64,000 nucleotides of DNA from Microbacter margulisiae (GCF_014192515.1 NZ_JACHYB010000001.1:992001-1056000); one strand, 5' to 3'. Shown: positions 37,675-47,802, counted from the stretch's first letter. The notes: a model not told the origin generated them from the letters alone. A program made the numbers and translations.

Positions 37675-38142
37675 ATGAAATCTAAATTACTTTTGGTTTT
37701 TACCGGAATAATTCTTTCCTTGTTGCTAATCAATTGTTCCAATGCCGGAGGTTGCCATCAAAATCTTTATGTGGTAATGACAGCAAATTTGGATACTATA
37801 CAAAATGATACCGTTAAAACAATGACATTGGATAGTGTTTGGGTTGCAGGCGTTAGAAATGACTCCGTATTGTACGATAACACAGCATCAGTATCGCAGC
37901 TAAGCTTACCTTTGCAGGAAAACAAAAACATTACCCAGTTTGTTATTCGTAGTAATAGCGTATACGACACCCTGACCTGCTATCATACCAACATTCAACA
38001 ATATATTTCTCTTGAATGTGGATGTGAAATAAATTTTCAGTTGGATTCAGTGAAAACAACTACACATCGAATAAAATCGGTTCAAATCGTTCAGAAAAAT
38101 GTTACCAGTCAAGCCACAGAAAATATTCAAATCTTCTATTAG
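37675..38142 (+). CDS. DUF6452 family lipoprotein
   Basis: 155 aa exported protein with a lipobox (SLLLINC, Cys about 21), then a beta-rich domain with conserved Cys (GGCHQNLYVV, CGCEINFQLD). Family found in Bacteroidales beside DUF6048 proteins, as here, where the two genes overlap by 44 nt. Presumably part of an outer-membrane or periplasmic pair; function unknown. Confidence 0.8.
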   Translation: MKSKLLLVFTGIILSLLLINCSNAGGCHQNLYVVMTANLDTIQNDTVKTMTLDSVWVAGVRNDSVLYDNTASVSQLSLPLQENKNITQFVIRSNSVYDTLTCYHTNIQQYISLECGCEINFQLDSVKTTTHRIKSVQIVQKNVTSQATENIQIFY

Positions 38143-38824
38143 CCTATTGATAGCTTTCTTTCTGATTCAACCATGTTTTGGCCAAAAAGAGCAATCCAAA
38201 CAAGATAAAACAGAGAAGAAATCAGAAGTAAAGCAGCCTTTTTTTCGAGCTTGGAGTGTTCAACTGGATCTTGCTTCTCCCATTTCCGGTAAATTTTTCA
38301 CACCAGATATTTTTTCGTCCGAAGCATCGCTAAATGTAAATATACGTAACACCTGGTTTCCTGTGTGGGAATTTGGCTATGCTAATATAAACCATACTGA
38401 CGGAGATGGTGCCCAATTTACGACCAAAGCAATATTTAACCGAATTGGGTTTAATATAAGTATCCTCAATAATAAAAATATCATCAAACCTGTAAAATCA
38501 ATTTTTTATGCCGGGTTACGTCTAGGACATTCTTCTTTTAATTATAACATTAACAACATAACAATCACAGATAATTACTGGAAAACGACACAGGCGATAT
38601 CAAGCGATAATAACAACGCTTCAGCTACCTGGGGAGAATTCGTTGCAGGAGTACAGGTAAACGTAATCAAAAATATCACTTTAGGATGGACAGCCCGGCT
38701 CAAAACAGGGTTATCGATAACAAAAAAGACATTCTCACCCTGGTATGTTCCTGGCTTTGGTATTGTAAATGGTTCAGGATGGGGATTTACTTATAGTATA
38801 GGATATATAATTCCTTCAAAATAA
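38099..38824 (+). CDS. DUF6048 family outer membrane protein
   Basis: 241 aa; ATG at 38099 lies inside the DUF6452 gene in another frame. Signal peptide (SSISLLIAFFLIQPCFG) followed by beta strands ending in YIIPSK, with motifs IRNTWFPVWEFGYANINH and FYAGLRLGHSSFNYNI typical of the family. Likely a small barrel or barrel-like outer membrane protein working with DUF6452. Function unknown. Confidence 0.8.
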   Translation: MLPVKPQKIFKSSISLLIAFFLIQPCFGQKEQSKQDKTEKKSEVKQPFFRAWSVQLDLASPISGKFFTPDIFSSEASLNVNIRNTWFPVWEFGYANINHTDGDGAQFTTKAIFNRIGFNISILNNKNIIKPVKSIFYAGLRLGHSSFNYNINNITITDNYWKTTQAISSDNNNASATWGEFVAGVQVNVIKNITLGWTARLKTGLSITKKTFSPWYVPGFGIVNGSGWGFTYSIGYIIPSK

Positions 38825-38843
38825 GCGTATTGAAACTTGTGAA

Positions 38844-39752
38844 ATGAAAAAAACAGTGCATATTATAGGGTTTTCGTTGTTCTACGTTATCGTTTGGATT
38901 TTATCCTGGGCTCCATTATCTTTGTTATACTTTATTTCAGATTTTGTCCTATATCCATTAGTACATTATATAGTTCGATATCGGGTCAGAGTAGTACAAA
39001 CAAACTTACAAAACTCGTTTCCAGACAAAAACAAACAAGAATTACAAAAACTTCAAAAACAGTTTTATCATCATTTTTGTGACTACGGGGTAGAATTAAT
39101 CAAGCTTATGCATATATCACAAAAAGAATTGGATAAACGCATGACATTGCCCAATATTGAACTCTTTTATGAGCAGCTGAATCAGGGGCGTAATGTCATT
39201 CTTGTGATGGGACACTATGCCAACTGGGATTGGCTCAATGTTTTACAACGAAAGTTACATGCAGGAACAACAATGGCAGTTGTATATCAACCTTTAAGTA
39301 ATATTCACTTTGACCAATTCTTTCTGGGCATCCGCGATCGGTTCAACATATATAATATAAAAAAAAACAACACATTACGCGAGATTATCCGATTAAAACA
39401 ACAAAATAATCCATTCATTGTAGCAATGGTCTCCGATCAATCGCCATCACGCAATAAACTCGATTATTGGACAACTTTTTTACATCAGGACACAGCAGTC
39501 ATTACCGGCATGTCGCATATAGCCAAACAAATGCATTTTTCAATTTATTATATTGACATGCAGCAGGTAAAACGTGGCTATTACACCAGTACACTGTCAA
39601 TACTGGCAGAAGATGCATCTGTATGGACGGAAGAAGCACTGAGTGAGCAATTTATTCGTAATGTAGAAAAAACTATTATGGCTAATCCATCCTTATACCT
39701 ATGGACACACAAACGGTGGAAACATAAGCGAAATCAAGAGAAAACTGCATAA
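38844..39752 (+). CDS. Lysophospholipid/lipid A acyltransferase (LpxL/HtrB family)
   Basis: 302 aa with an N-terminal membrane helix (about 8-28) and the catalytic H-x4-D motif in GHYANWDWLN, followed by VVYQPLSNIHFDQF, MVSDQSPSRNKLDYWTTFL and a C-terminal LWTHKRWKHK. This matches lipid A late acyltransferases, which add a secondary acyl chain at the inner membrane. Symbol withheld because the acyl position is unknown. Confidence 0.92.
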   Translation: MKKTVHIIGFSLFYVIVWILSWAPLSLLYFISDFVLYPLVHYIVRYRVRVVQTNLQNSFPDKNKQELQKLQKQFYHHFCDYGVELIKLMHISQKELDKRMTLPNIELFYEQLNQGRNVILVMGHYANWDWLNVLQRKLHAGTTMAVVYQPLSNIHFDQFFLGIRDRFNIYNIKKNNTLREIIRLKQQNNPFIVAMVSDQSPSRNKLDYWTTFLHQDTAVITGMSHIAKQMHFSIYYIDMQQVKRGYYTSTLSILAEDASVWTEEALSEQFIRNVEKTIMANPSLYLWTHKRWKHKRNQEKTA

Positions 39753-39767
39753 TCAAAACGACTATCA

Positions 39768-40820
39768 ATGAAAGTAAGCATTGTCATCCTAAATTATAAT
39801 GGGCAAAAATTGTTAGAACAATTTTTGCCTTCTGTGCTTACAAATTCATTATATAACAATGATTACGAAGTTATTATAGCAGACAATGGATCAACAGATA
39901 ATTCCATTGAATTTTTAAAACATAGCTATCCTGCAATTCGTCTTATTTTGCTGGATAAAAATTATGGATTTGCAGGTGGATACAATCATGCCTTGACACA
40001 AATTGATGCCGAATATTTCATCTTACTCAATTCTGATGTACAGGTTACAGAAAACTGGATATTGCCATTGATAAACTACATGGACGAACATCCTAATGTA
40101 GCAGCCTGCCAGCCTAAAATTCTTTCATATGCAGAACCATCCCGATTTGAACATGCAGGTGCCTGTGGAGGATATATCGATAAATATGGATATCCATTTT
40201 GTAGAGGACGGATGTTTACAACATTGGAAGAAGATCTTGGTCAATATGATACCATTGCCGACGTTTTCTGGGCAAGCGGTGCTTGTCTGGTAATTCGTTC
40301 AGTCTTATTTGCTCAAATGGGTGGTTTTGACGATACCTTTTTTGCACACATGGAAGAAATTGACCTTTGCTGGCGGTTAAAAAACAGAGGATATCAAATC
40401 GTATGTATCCCTCAAAGTGCTATTTATCACGTTGGTGGAGGAAGTCTGGATGCAAAAAATGTGAGAAAAACATATCTGAATTTTCGAAATAACTGGTTGA
40501 TGCTATATAAAAATCTGACTGATGAGGAGCTTCTCCCTATTTATTTCTTCCGCTTCTTTTTTGATTATGTCGCAGCGTTACAAATGGTGCTTACATTTCA
40601 GCGTGGTCATGCCTATCATGTTTGGAAAGCAAGGCATGATTTCAAATCAATGCGCAATTTATACGCCAACCAAAGAATTGAAAATCAAAAAAATAAAATT
40701 ATTACCAAACCGTCAGGAATTCTTAATCGAAGTTTAGTATTGGCATATCATTTATACCGCAAAAAGCATTTTAGTCAATTGAAAGAGCTAATCTCGTTCA
40801 ACCAACATGATAAGTTGTAG
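39768..40820 (+). CDS. Glycosyltransferase family 2 (rhamnosyltransferase-like)
   Basis: 350 aa. GT-A fold: KVSIVILNYNGQKLLEQFLPS, EVIIADNGSTDNSIEF, FILLNSDVQVTENW (DXD-type), and GGFDDTFFAHMEEIDLCWR, a hallmark of the WcaA/rhamnosyltransferase group. C-terminal part is hydrophobic and helical. Located 15 bp after the acyltransferase. It likely adds a sugar to LPS or another surface glycan. Confidence 0.92.
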   Translation: MKVSIVILNYNGQKLLEQFLPSVLTNSLYNNDYEVIIADNGSTDNSIEFLKHSYPAIRLILLDKNYGFAGGYNHALTQIDAEYFILLNSDVQVTENWILPLINYMDEHPNVAACQPKILSYAEPSRFEHAGACGGYIDKYGYPFCRGRMFTTLEEDLGQYDTIADVFWASGACLVIRSVLFAQMGGFDDTFFAHMEEIDLCWRLKNRGYQIVCIPQSAIYHVGGGSLDAKNVRKTYLNFRNNWLMLYKNLTDEELLPIYFFRFFFDYVAALQMVLTFQRGHAYHVWKARHDFKSMRNLYANQRIENQKNKIITKPSGILNRSLVLAYHLYRKKHFSQLKELISFNQHDKL

Positions 40821-40823
40821 CAA

Positions 40824-41783
40824 CTATTTTCGTTTCTTAGAATGGGATGATAGCGTATTACGCTCCCAAAACACGCCATCCTCGTAACCCTGTATGGAAG
40901 TTTCATAATCAGCTATTTGCAAGCGCTTTTGTGCCACACAACAATAGGTTTCATCCATTTCAACGCCACAAAAATGACGATTCAATTTTTTTGCTACCAC
41001 AGCTGTCGTTCCCGAACCAAGAAAAGGATCGAACACTACATCTCCTTCTTGTGAACTAGCCAAAATTAACTTTGCTATCAGTTTTTCAGGCTTTTGAGTA
41101 GGATGCTCTGTATTCTCACGCATTGACCAATAAGGAATCGTAATATCATCCCAGAAATTAGATGGATGTGTAATCCGAAAATTACCATCATCCGTTTCAA
41201 TCCAGTCTTTGGGTTTACCATCCTTTCGATAGGGAGCAATCACTTTACGTTTCATTTTAACCACATCAACATTAAAGTAATAATGTTTTGGATCTTTCAC
41301 CCCAAACCAGATATCTTCCATTCCGTTTTTCCAGTTATTTGCAGCTCCCCGACCCTTTTCTCTTTGCCAGGTAATGCGATTCAGTAATGTAACATACTCA
41401 CCCATTACCATCTGGATAGCAGAACTTGATTGCCAGTCACCACAGACATAAATTGAGCCATTCGGCTTTAGACAAGCAACTAATGAAGAAAACCAGCGTT
41501 GAAGATAGGACACATAATCAGCAAACGAAGTTTTCGCAAAAACCTGGTCGCCAAACTTTCTCGTAAGATTATACGGGGGATCAACAATAATCAGATCAGC
41601 AAAGGCCTGTGGTAATTTTGGCAAAACAGCTATAGTATCACCGCATATAATCCTATTGTCAATTTGGTTCAAAGCAACAACAGGAATAGATTCAGAAAAG
41701 TCGATTAACAGCTCTTTTAATAGCGACCTCTCTTCTTCTGTCACAAGAAGCGTTCTATTACGTGGAGCAAGGGTAACAGGCAT
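40824..41783 (-). CDS. Solitary DNA (adenine-N6 or cytosine-N4) methyltransferase, beta class
   Basis: 319 aa. Catalytic motif IV DPPYNLTRKF near residue 69, then the AdoMet-binding FxGxG motif as DPFLGSGTTAVVAKKL near 260, so the order IV before I fits the beta class. HPTQKPEKLIAKLI is motif X. No endonuclease, specificity subunit or translocase is encoded nearby, so it behaves as an orphan methylase. Recognition site cannot be predicted from sequence alone. Confidence 0.9.
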   Translation of the reverse strand: MPVTLAPRNRTLLVTEEERSLLKELLIDFSESIPVVALNQIDNRIICGDTIAVLPKLPQAFADLIIVDPPYNLTRKFGDQVFAKTSFADYVSYLQRWFSSLVACLKPNGSIYVCGDWQSSSAIQMVMGEYVTLLNRITWQREKGRGAANNWKNGMEDIWFGVKDPKHYYFNVDVVKMKRKVIAPYRKDGKPKDWIETDDGNFRITHPSNFWDDITIPYWSMRENTEHPTQKPEKLIAKLILASSQEGDVVFDPFLGSGTTAVVAKKLNRHFCGVEMDETYCCVAQKRLQIADYETSIQGYEDGVFWERNTLSSHSKKRK

Positions 41784-41789
41784 TTGAGA

Positions 41790-42770
41790 TTACTGTATAT
41801 AAATTTCTAATAATTCTGCCTGAGGCATAGGATGCAATGTAACCTCTGATAACAAAGCCGGCAGTAAAACAGTTTCACCTTTCATAACAGTTGTCTTGCC
41901 ACCGGAATATTCAATTACAAAAGAACCTTCGATACAGAGATAAATCACGAAAGAATCCAATAAATAATAATCCCGTGATAATGCATGAGTCAATTTCACC
42001 AGATTAGTCGTAAAATAATTGCATGAAGCAAGCTCGCAAGGTACATCTGGTGTAACAGCCGGATGTTGTTTAGCATCAGAAATATATTGAAAATCAATTG
42101 CATCTAATGCCAATTCAGTATGCAATTCCCGTTGATGCCCTTGATCGTCCTTTCGATTATAATCAAAAAGACGATAAGTAATATCTGACGTTTGCTGAAT
42201 CTCAGCAATAAAGCATCCTTTCCCAATAGCATGGACGCGACCCGCAGGAATAAAAAAGACATCCCCCTTTGCTACCGGGAAATGTTCCATAATGCTATCC
42301 AGTGTCCCATTTTGTAAATGGTTCAGATATATAGCTTTATCCATATTCGGCATAAAACCGGAAATTAGTTCTGCATCAGGCTTACCATCAAGTACATACC
42401 ACATCTCCGTTTTACCAAAAGAATTATGACGTTCCTGAGCTAAAGCATCATCTGGATGCACCTGAATGGAAAGATCATCATTCGCATCGATAAACTTAAT
42501 AAGCAAAGGAAATTGAGTACCAAATTGATCAAACACTTTCTTACCTACCATTTCATCCATATAGACTTCAATGACTTCAGATAAACTATTATCAGCTAAG
42601 AACCCTTCTGAGATCACCGATTCATTTCCTTCAACTCCAGATAATTCCCAGCTTTCTCCGATACATTCGTTGCCTGCAACAGGTTTCCCTAATTCTCTAA
42701 GCCGCTGTCCACCCCAAATTCGAGACATAAGAATGGGTTTAAATTTTAACGGATAAAGTGATGTACTCAT
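41790..42770 (-). CDS. manA: Mannose-6-phosphate isomerase, class I
   Basis: 326 aa, type I phosphomannose isomerase of the cupin fold, interconverting mannose 6-phosphate and fructose 6-phosphate for GDP-mannose-type sugars. Zinc ligands: QVHPDDALAQE (His), PAGRVHAIG (His), and Glu in KTEMWYVLDGKP. Six bases separate it from the downstream methyltransferase gene. C-terminal cupin-like fold is normal in bacterial forms. Confidence 0.95.
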   Translation of the reverse strand: MSTSLYPLKFKPILMSRIWGGQRLRELGKPVAGNECIGESWELSGVEGNESVISEGFLADNSLSEVIEVYMDEMVGKKVFDQFGTQFPLLIKFIDANDDLSIQVHPDDALAQERHNSFGKTEMWYVLDGKPDAELISGFMPNMDKAIYLNHLQNGTLDSIMEHFPVAKGDVFFIPAGRVHAIGKGCFIAEIQQTSDITYRLFDYNRKDDQGHQRELHTELALDAIDFQYISDAKQHPAVTPDVPCELASCNYFTTNLVKLTHALSRDYYLLDSFVIYLCIEGSFVIEYSGGKTTVMKGETVLLPALLSEVTLHPMPQAELLEIYIQ

Positions 42771-42800
42771 GTTTTGAATTTAAGTCTAATTAGTTATGTA

Positions 42801-43631
42801 TCAAAATGGCCAATACCATGGTTTGTGTTTGACAATTTTTTTAGGTATTATTTTAGGTGTAGGATATGAGATATGGACGAATCGGATGCTATCCACGTCA
42901 GCATGTTGTTTGCCTTTGGCTAAAGTACAATCCAAAATTGCCCCTTCCACATATTTTACTTTTTGTGTAGATGACAAAGGAAAGATGAGTGAATATTTCC
43001 GCCATTTCCCGTCATTTTTAATATAAGACACCAAACTATCGGTTTTATCTGGGAAATAATGAACTTTAATCCACATGCGTTGCTTCGTTGCCTTGTCAGC
43101 AGAAGAAACATTCAACAAGAAAGTCATTAATAATTTATCACCTAAATTCAATTGGCTTCCTTCTATTCGAAAAGGAATTTTATTCCGGGACTGGTTCTTG
43201 AGTAGAGGCACTTTAGAAGGTTTGATATGAAAATCGCGGGGCATAGACCACAAATTTATTGTATCAATCTTGGTACGCACAACCTCTTTATCTTTAAATT
43301 TTTCAGCATTTAAATCCTTTTGCAGCACCTGGAATTTCGTAATCACAAGTGTATAAACATGTTCATATTTCACTGTATGTTGTGAATACCATACTGCTGA
43401 CGAATCAAATTCCGCTGGTGAAACATGATATTTCTGAAGCACATATTCAAAATTCTTTTTTTTAAGGCTGTCATTGTGAGGCATATAACCTCTTGTCATC
43501 ATGCAATTACTGGCTAATGTAACATCATAAATGATGTTTGCCATTTTTTGCTCTGACAATATACCTCTCGGTTGCTCGCTGCAACTTAGCAACAACGCAG
43601 CCAACCCTAAAAAAAACATTAATCGCTTCAT
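42801..43631 (-). CDS. DUF4296 family lipoprotein
   Basis: 276 aa; signal peptide with a lipobox (ALLLSC, Cys about 17). Mature N-terminal region GILSEQKMANIIYDVTLASN is the DUF4296 signature. Overlaps lspA by 4 bp (ATGA), so the two are coupled. Conserved next to lspA in Bacteroidota; function unknown. Confidence 0.85.
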   Translation of the reverse strand: MKRLMFFLGLAALLLSCSEQPRGILSEQKMANIIYDVTLASNCMMTRGYMPHNDSLKKKNFEYVLQKYHVSPAEFDSSAVWYSQHTVKYEHVYTLVITKFQVLQKDLNAEKFKDKEVVRTKIDTINLWSMPRDFHIKPSKVPLLKNQSRNKIPFRIEGSQLNLGDKLLMTFLLNVSSADKATKQRMWIKVHYFPDKTDSLVSYIKNDGKWRKYSLIFPLSSTQKVKYVEGAILDCTLAKGKQHADVDSIRFVHISYPTPKIIPKKIVKHKPWYWPF

Positions 43632-44260
43632 TCTTTCATTTTAGTCTCATTATTACTTGTCTCCGTTGTGTCTGACAAATATCGACGATAAAAGAGCAGA
43701 ATAATAAAAACGCCAACTGTGACAGCACTATCAGCCAGATTAAAAATAGGACGGAAAAAGATAAAATCTTCCCCACCCCAGAATGGCACCCACGAAGGAA
43801 GCTGTCCATGAATTAACGGGAAATATAACATATCCACTACCCTTCCATAAAACAAAGGTGCATATCCGCCTCCTATTGGCAATAACTGGGCAATGCCAGC
43901 TGCACTATCAGAAAAAAGCACTCCATAAAACATACTATCAAGCAAATTCCCTATTGCACCTGCTAAAATGAGTGAGATCGCAATTACATAACCTGCAGGA
44001 TAATTACGTTTAATGATTTTAACAATATAATAGATCAAAAATACGCTCGCAGCAATACGGAAAAGGCTCAAAAATAATTTACCAAAAAGTTCCATGCCAA
44101 AAGCCATCCCGTTATTTTCTATAAAATAGATGTGAAACCAGCTAAAAATAGGATGATCATACCCCAGAGGATAATGTAACTTGATGAAAAATTTCAAACT
44201 TTGATCAGCCACCAGAACGAAAAAAACGGTCAAAATGGACTTTTTTGCTAAAGATGACAT
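43628..44260 (-). CDS. lspA: Lipoprotein signal peptidase
   Basis: 210 aa aspartyl protease of the inner membrane that cleaves prolipoproteins ahead of the lipidated Cys. Four hydrophobic helices; catalytic aspartates in GAIGNLLDSMFYG and FNLADSAVTVG. Serves the many lipoproteins in this window. Slightly longer than E. coli LspA because of loops before the second catalytic motif. Confidence 0.97.
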   Translation of the reverse strand: MSSLAKKSILTVFFVLVADQSLKFFIKLHYPLGYDHPIFSWFHIYFIENNGMAFGMELFGKLFLSLFRIAASVFLIYYIVKIIKRNYPAGYVIAISLILAGAIGNLLDSMFYGVLFSDSAAGIAQLLPIGGGYAPLFYGRVVDMLYFPLIHGQLPSWVPFWGGEDFIFFRPIFNLADSAVTVGVFIILLFYRRYLSDTTETSNNETKMKE

Positions 44261-44284
44261 GAAAAATTGAGTTAAATGGATTGT

Positions 44285-45145
44285 TTATCCGTAAATAATA
44301 TGTCCGTTTTCGTCTTTGAACTCGTTTTCAAAGCTCTTATTATATTGATTCATGGCTTTTAAGCTCATCCCCATAGAAGCAAAACCACCATCATGATACA
44401 AGTTTTGCATGGTTACCTTACGGGTCAAATCTGAGAACATGACGATACAATAATTTGCACATTCATCAGCCGTAGCATTTCCAAGAGGAGCCATTCGATC
44501 TGCAAAATCCATCAGGCCATCAAAACCTTTGATGCCGCTACCAGCAGTTGTAAGAGTTGGTGACTGCGAGATTGTATTCACGCGCACATTCTTTTCACGA
44601 CCATAAATGTAACCAAAACTACGCGCTATTGATTCCAACATAGCTTTGGCATCTGCCATATCGTTATATCCAAACAAAGTGCGTTGAGCTGCAACATAAG
44701 AAAGAGCAACAATAGACCCCCATTCGTTGATTGCATCCATCTTTTTTGCAACCTGCATCATCTTGTGAAAAGAGATAGCTGAAATATCAAGGGTACTTTG
44801 CAACAGATTATAGTCCAAATCATCATAAGCACGTTTTTTACGTACATTAGGCGACATGCCGATCGAATGTAATACAAAATCGATTTTTCCACCTAAAATA
44901 TCCTGCGACTGGGCAAATACCATTTCCAAATCTTCAACTTTGGTTGCATCAGCAGGAATGATCTCTGCATTCAAGTTCTTTCCTAATTCAGCTACAGTTC
45001 CCATCCGAACAGCTAAAGCTGTGTTAGACAAAGTGATTATCGCCCCTTCTTCAACTGCACGCTCTGCAACTTTCCATGCAATTGACATGTCATTTAAAGC
45101 TCCAAAAATAATTCCGCGCTTACCGGATAATAAGTTATTTCCCAT
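44285..45145 (-). CDS. fabI: Enoyl-[acyl-carrier-protein] reductase (NADH)
   Basis: 286-aa SDR-family reductase of fatty acid synthesis. N-terminal nucleotide loop GALNDMSIAWKVA replaces the standard Gly-rich motif as usual for FabI. Catalytic Tyr-x6-Lys in YNDMADAKAM, with FVLHSIGMSP as the substrate-side motif. Its promoter region overlaps that of divergent guaA (45246-45272). Confidence 0.97.
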   Translation of the reverse strand: MGNNLLSGKRGIIFGALNDMSIAWKVAERAVEEGAIITLSNTALAVRMGTVAELGKNLNAEIIPADATKVEDLEMVFAQSQDILGGKIDFVLHSIGMSPNVRKKRAYDDLDYNLLQSTLDISAISFHKMMQVAKKMDAINEWGSIVALSYVAAQRTLFGYNDMADAKAMLESIARSFGYIYGREKNVRVNTISQSPTLTTAGSGIKGFDGLMDFADRMAPLGNATADECANYCIVMFSDLTRKVTMQNLYHDGGFASMGMSLKAMNQYNKSFENEFKDENGHIIYG

Positions 45146-45245
45146 ACTTTCAAAATTAAAATAAATCTAATAGTTCGACAAAACACTAAATACGAATCAA
45201 CAAGGACTAACCTCATTGCATCTAAAAGGACAGCCAAACTCGCTG

Positions 45246-45272
45246 CAAAGTTAGCAAAAAAACGTATCTTTG
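45246..45272. promoter_or_regulatory. Overlapping divergent promoter boxes of fabI and guaA
   Basis: CAAAGTTA (45246-45253) is TAACTTTG on the minus strand, a -7 box for fabI; TATCTTTG (45265-45272) is a -7 box for guaA on the plus strand, 22 bp before its start. The two sites are separated by only 11 bp. A TTTG on the minus strand 22 bp upstream of the fabI box may be its -33. Confidence 0.6.
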
Positions 45273-45294
45273 CAGCAAAATCCTTCATAGCAGC

Positions 45295-46824
45295 ATGACT
45301 GACAAAATTCTTATTCTTGATTTCGGGTCTCAATATACCCAATTAATTGGTCGGCGCATTCGTGAAATGAATGTGTATTGTGAAATCCACCCTTACAATC
45401 ATTTCCCGGCGATTGACCAAACGGTAAAAGGTGTAATCCTCTCCGGAAGTCCATATTCCGTCCATCAACCGGATGCATTAATCCCGGATTTAGAAAAAAT
45501 AGAAGGCCATGTACCGGTACTTGGTATTTGTTACGGAGCGCAATATTTATGCTACAGCCAAAAAGGGAAAGTGGAGGCTTCAGAAACCCGCGAGTATGGA
45601 CGTGCCATGTTAAATGTTGGATTCTCCCAATCCCCTTTATTTGAAGGAATCAGTGAACGAACACAGGTCTGGATGTCGCACGGGGATACAATAACCTTGC
45701 TTCCAGATCATTTTGAGTGTATTGCGTCAACAGACACCGTAAAAAATGCGGCTTTCAAGATAAAAAATGAACCAACATACGGTATCCAGTTTCATCCTGA
45801 AGTTTACCATACAACCGAGGGCTCTCAGCTTCTAAAAAACTTTGTCGTCAATATTTGCCAGTGCCAACAAAATTGGACACCAGAATCATTCATTACAACA
45901 ACCATTAATGAGCTAAAAGCAAAACTTGGAAATGATAAAGTTGTATTGGGCCTTTCCGGAGGTGTAGATTCTACCGTAGCAGGCGTTTTAATGCATCATG
46001 CCATCGGTAGTAACTTAACCTGCATTTTTGTCAATAATGGGTTGCTTCGCAAAAATGAATTTGAGAATGTATTGGAACAATATAAGCACATGCAACTCAA
46101 TGTTATTGGAGTGGATGCTTCCGATCGTTTTCTGAATGATCTGAAGGGTATTTCCGACCCTGAAAAGAAGCGGAAGATCATTGGACGGGATTTCATTGAA
46201 GTCTTCAATGCAGAAGCAAAGAAATTGACGGATGTGCAATGGTTAGGACAGGGTACCATTTATCCTGACGTTATTGAATCAGTATCAGTCAACGGCCCTT
46301 CTGCCACCATTAAATCGCATCATAATGTGGGTGGACTTCCCAAAGAAATGCATCTGAAAGTGGTAGAACCATTGCGGTTGCTCTTCAAGGACGAAGTTCG
46401 TCGTGTAGGGTCGGCATTAGGCATTTCGCAAAAACTATTGGGACGTCATCCTTTCCCTGGCCCTGGATTGGGCGTTCGCATTCTGGGAGAAGTGACCTCC
46501 GAACGGGTTCGAATTTTGCAGGATGCTGATGCTATTTTTATTGATTCCTTGATCGAAAGCGGTTTATATGATTCCATCTGGCAAGCTGGAACCATTCTAT
46601 TGCCTGTCAAATCAGTCGGAGTCATGGGAGACGAACGGACGTATGAAAATACTGTTGCATTGCGTGCAGTTCATTCCACCGATGGAATGACAGCAGATTG
46701 GGTACATCTTCCGTATGATTTTCTGGCGAAAGTATCCAACGATATTATAAATAAAGTGCGAGGCGTCAACCGAGTTGTGTATGACATCAGCTCCAAGCCG
46801 CCTGCAACAATTGAATGGGAATAA
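45295..46824 (+). CDS. guaA: GMP synthase (glutamine-hydrolysing)
   Basis: 509 aa converting XMP to GMP. N-terminal class I glutamine amidotransferase with nucleophile Cys in GICYGAQYL and His/Glu in [11 protein letters not shown] pyrophosphatase loop [15 protein letters not shown]-terminal dimerisation domain ending KPPATIEWE. Single-gene unit with a promoter shared region with fabI and a terminator candidate at 46846-46896. Confidence 0.98.
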   Translation: MTDKILILDFGSQYTQLIGRRIREMNVYCEIHPYNHFPAIDQTVKGVILSGSPYSVHQPDALIPDLEKIEGHVPVLGICYGAQYLCYSQKGKVEASETREYGRAMLNVGFSQSPLFEGISERTQVWMSHGDTITLLPDHFECIASTDTVKNAAFKIKNEPTYGIQFHPEVYHTTEGSQLLKNFVVNICQCQQNWTPESFITTTINELKAKLGNDKVVLGLSGGVDSTVAGVLMHHAIGSNLTCIFVNNGLLRKNEFENVLEQYKHMQLNVIGVDASDRFLNDLKGISDPEKKRKIIGRDFIEVFNAEAKKLTDVQWLGQGTIYPDVIESVSVNGPSATIKSHHNVGGLPKEMHLKVVEPLRLLFKDEVRRVGSALGISQKLLGRHPFPGPGLGVRILGEVTSERVRILQDADAIFIDSLIESGLYDSIWQAGTILLPVKSVGVMGDERTYENTVALRAVHSTDGMTADWVHLPYDFLAKVSNDIINKVRGVNRVVYDISSKPPATIEWE

Positions 46825-46845
46825 ACCACAACTTACTTATATACA

Positions 46846-46900
46846 TGCCAATGAATTAATTTGTCAATAACCCAAAGACTATTTAGCTCATTGGCATTTT
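46846..46900 (+). terminator. Candidate guaA terminator
   Basis: TGCCAATGA (46846-46854) and TCATTGGCA (46888-46896) with a 33-nt loop, then TTTTTG. The long loop makes this less certain. Confidence 0.45.
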
Positions 46901-46930
46901 TGCATTACAAATTATTGACAAGCCGAACAC

Positions 46931-47698
46931 ATGCTTATTGATACCCATTCTCACATATACCTTCCCGAGTTTGATGATGACAGGTTGGATGTTATAGCCC
47001 GCGCCAAAGCGACTGATATCCGGCATATTATTCTTCCCAATGTCGACAAAGAAACACTGGAGCCCATGTGGAATCTCGAAGTAATGGATCAGGCTTATTT
47101 TCATGCAGCTATCGGATTGCATCCCACCAGTGTCAATGCTAATTACCGCGCCGAACTTAAATGGGTCAAAAGTGAACTCGATCGCCGGTATTATTGTGCA
47201 ATCGGAGAAGTGGGCATTGATCTCTATTGGGATAAAACTTTTCGGGATGAACAAATTATGGCATTCGAACAACAACTTCAATGGGCAATCGATTACCAAC
47301 TGCCGGTCATTATTCATCAACGCAATGCTTTTGAAGAAGCAATCTCATCAGTTGAAAAATATCATCACACAGGATTATCCGGTATTTTCCATAGTTTTGG
47401 CGGAAGCGAAGAAGAAGCCAACCGTATACTGGCATTAGACAATTTCTTTCTGGGCATCAATGGTGTGGTTACATTCAAAAATTCTCATCTGGCTGATACA
47501 TTAACGCAAGTGCCGCTGAATCGGCTGGTACTTGAGACAGATGCCCCGTACCTTACGCCAGTTCCCTATCGCGGGAAACGAAATGAAAGTAGCTATCTTA
47601 CATTCATTGCCAAAACAATAAGCGAAATATACCATACCACGACAGAGGAAGTTGAAGAAATTACGTCCCGTAATGCTTTAAGTCTATTCAGTTTATAA
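46931..47698 (+). CDS. TatD family hydrolase
   Basis: 255 aa metal-dependent TIM-barrel DNase/hydrolase. Metal ligands: DTHSHIY at the start, GEVGIDLYWD (Glu), PVIIHQRNA (His), FHSFGG (His) and ETDAPYLTP (Asp). TatD proteins act as deoxyribonucleases or D-aminoacyl-tRNA deacylases; exact substrate not predictable. It lies upstream of tRNA-Ser in the same direction. Confidence 0.94.
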   Translation: MLIDTHSHIYLPEFDDDRLDVIARAKATDIRHIILPNVDKETLEPMWNLEVMDQAYFHAAIGLHPTSVNANYRAELKWVKSELDRRYYCAIGEVGIDLYWDKTFRDEQIMAFEQQLQWAIDYQLPVIIHQRNAFEEAISSVEKYHHTGLSGIFHSFGGSEEEANRILALDNFFLGINGVVTFKNSHLADTLTQVPLNRLVLETDAPYLTPVPYRGKRNESSYLTFIAKTISEIYHTTTEEVEEITSRNALSLFSL

Positions 47699-47772
47699 AC
47701 AGGAGATCCCTCAACGCAAGAATTCACCCAAGTCAAAATATTCGTGCCATTTGAGTTTTTCTGAAAATCATA

Positions 47773-47802
47773 TTTGTAATCAACCAATTTTTCTTAACTT
47801 TG
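47773..47802 (+). promoter_or_regulatory. tRNA-Ser promoter
   Basis: TTTG (47773-47776), 18 bp spacer, TAACTTTG (47795-47802): both match the Bacteroidota housekeeping promoter. The predicted start lies about 10 nt before the tRNA. Confidence 0.8.

Noticed and set aside
40824-41783. Restriction-modification system
   Set aside because: Only a methylase is present; neighbours are manA and glycosyltransferase genes with no endonuclease features.
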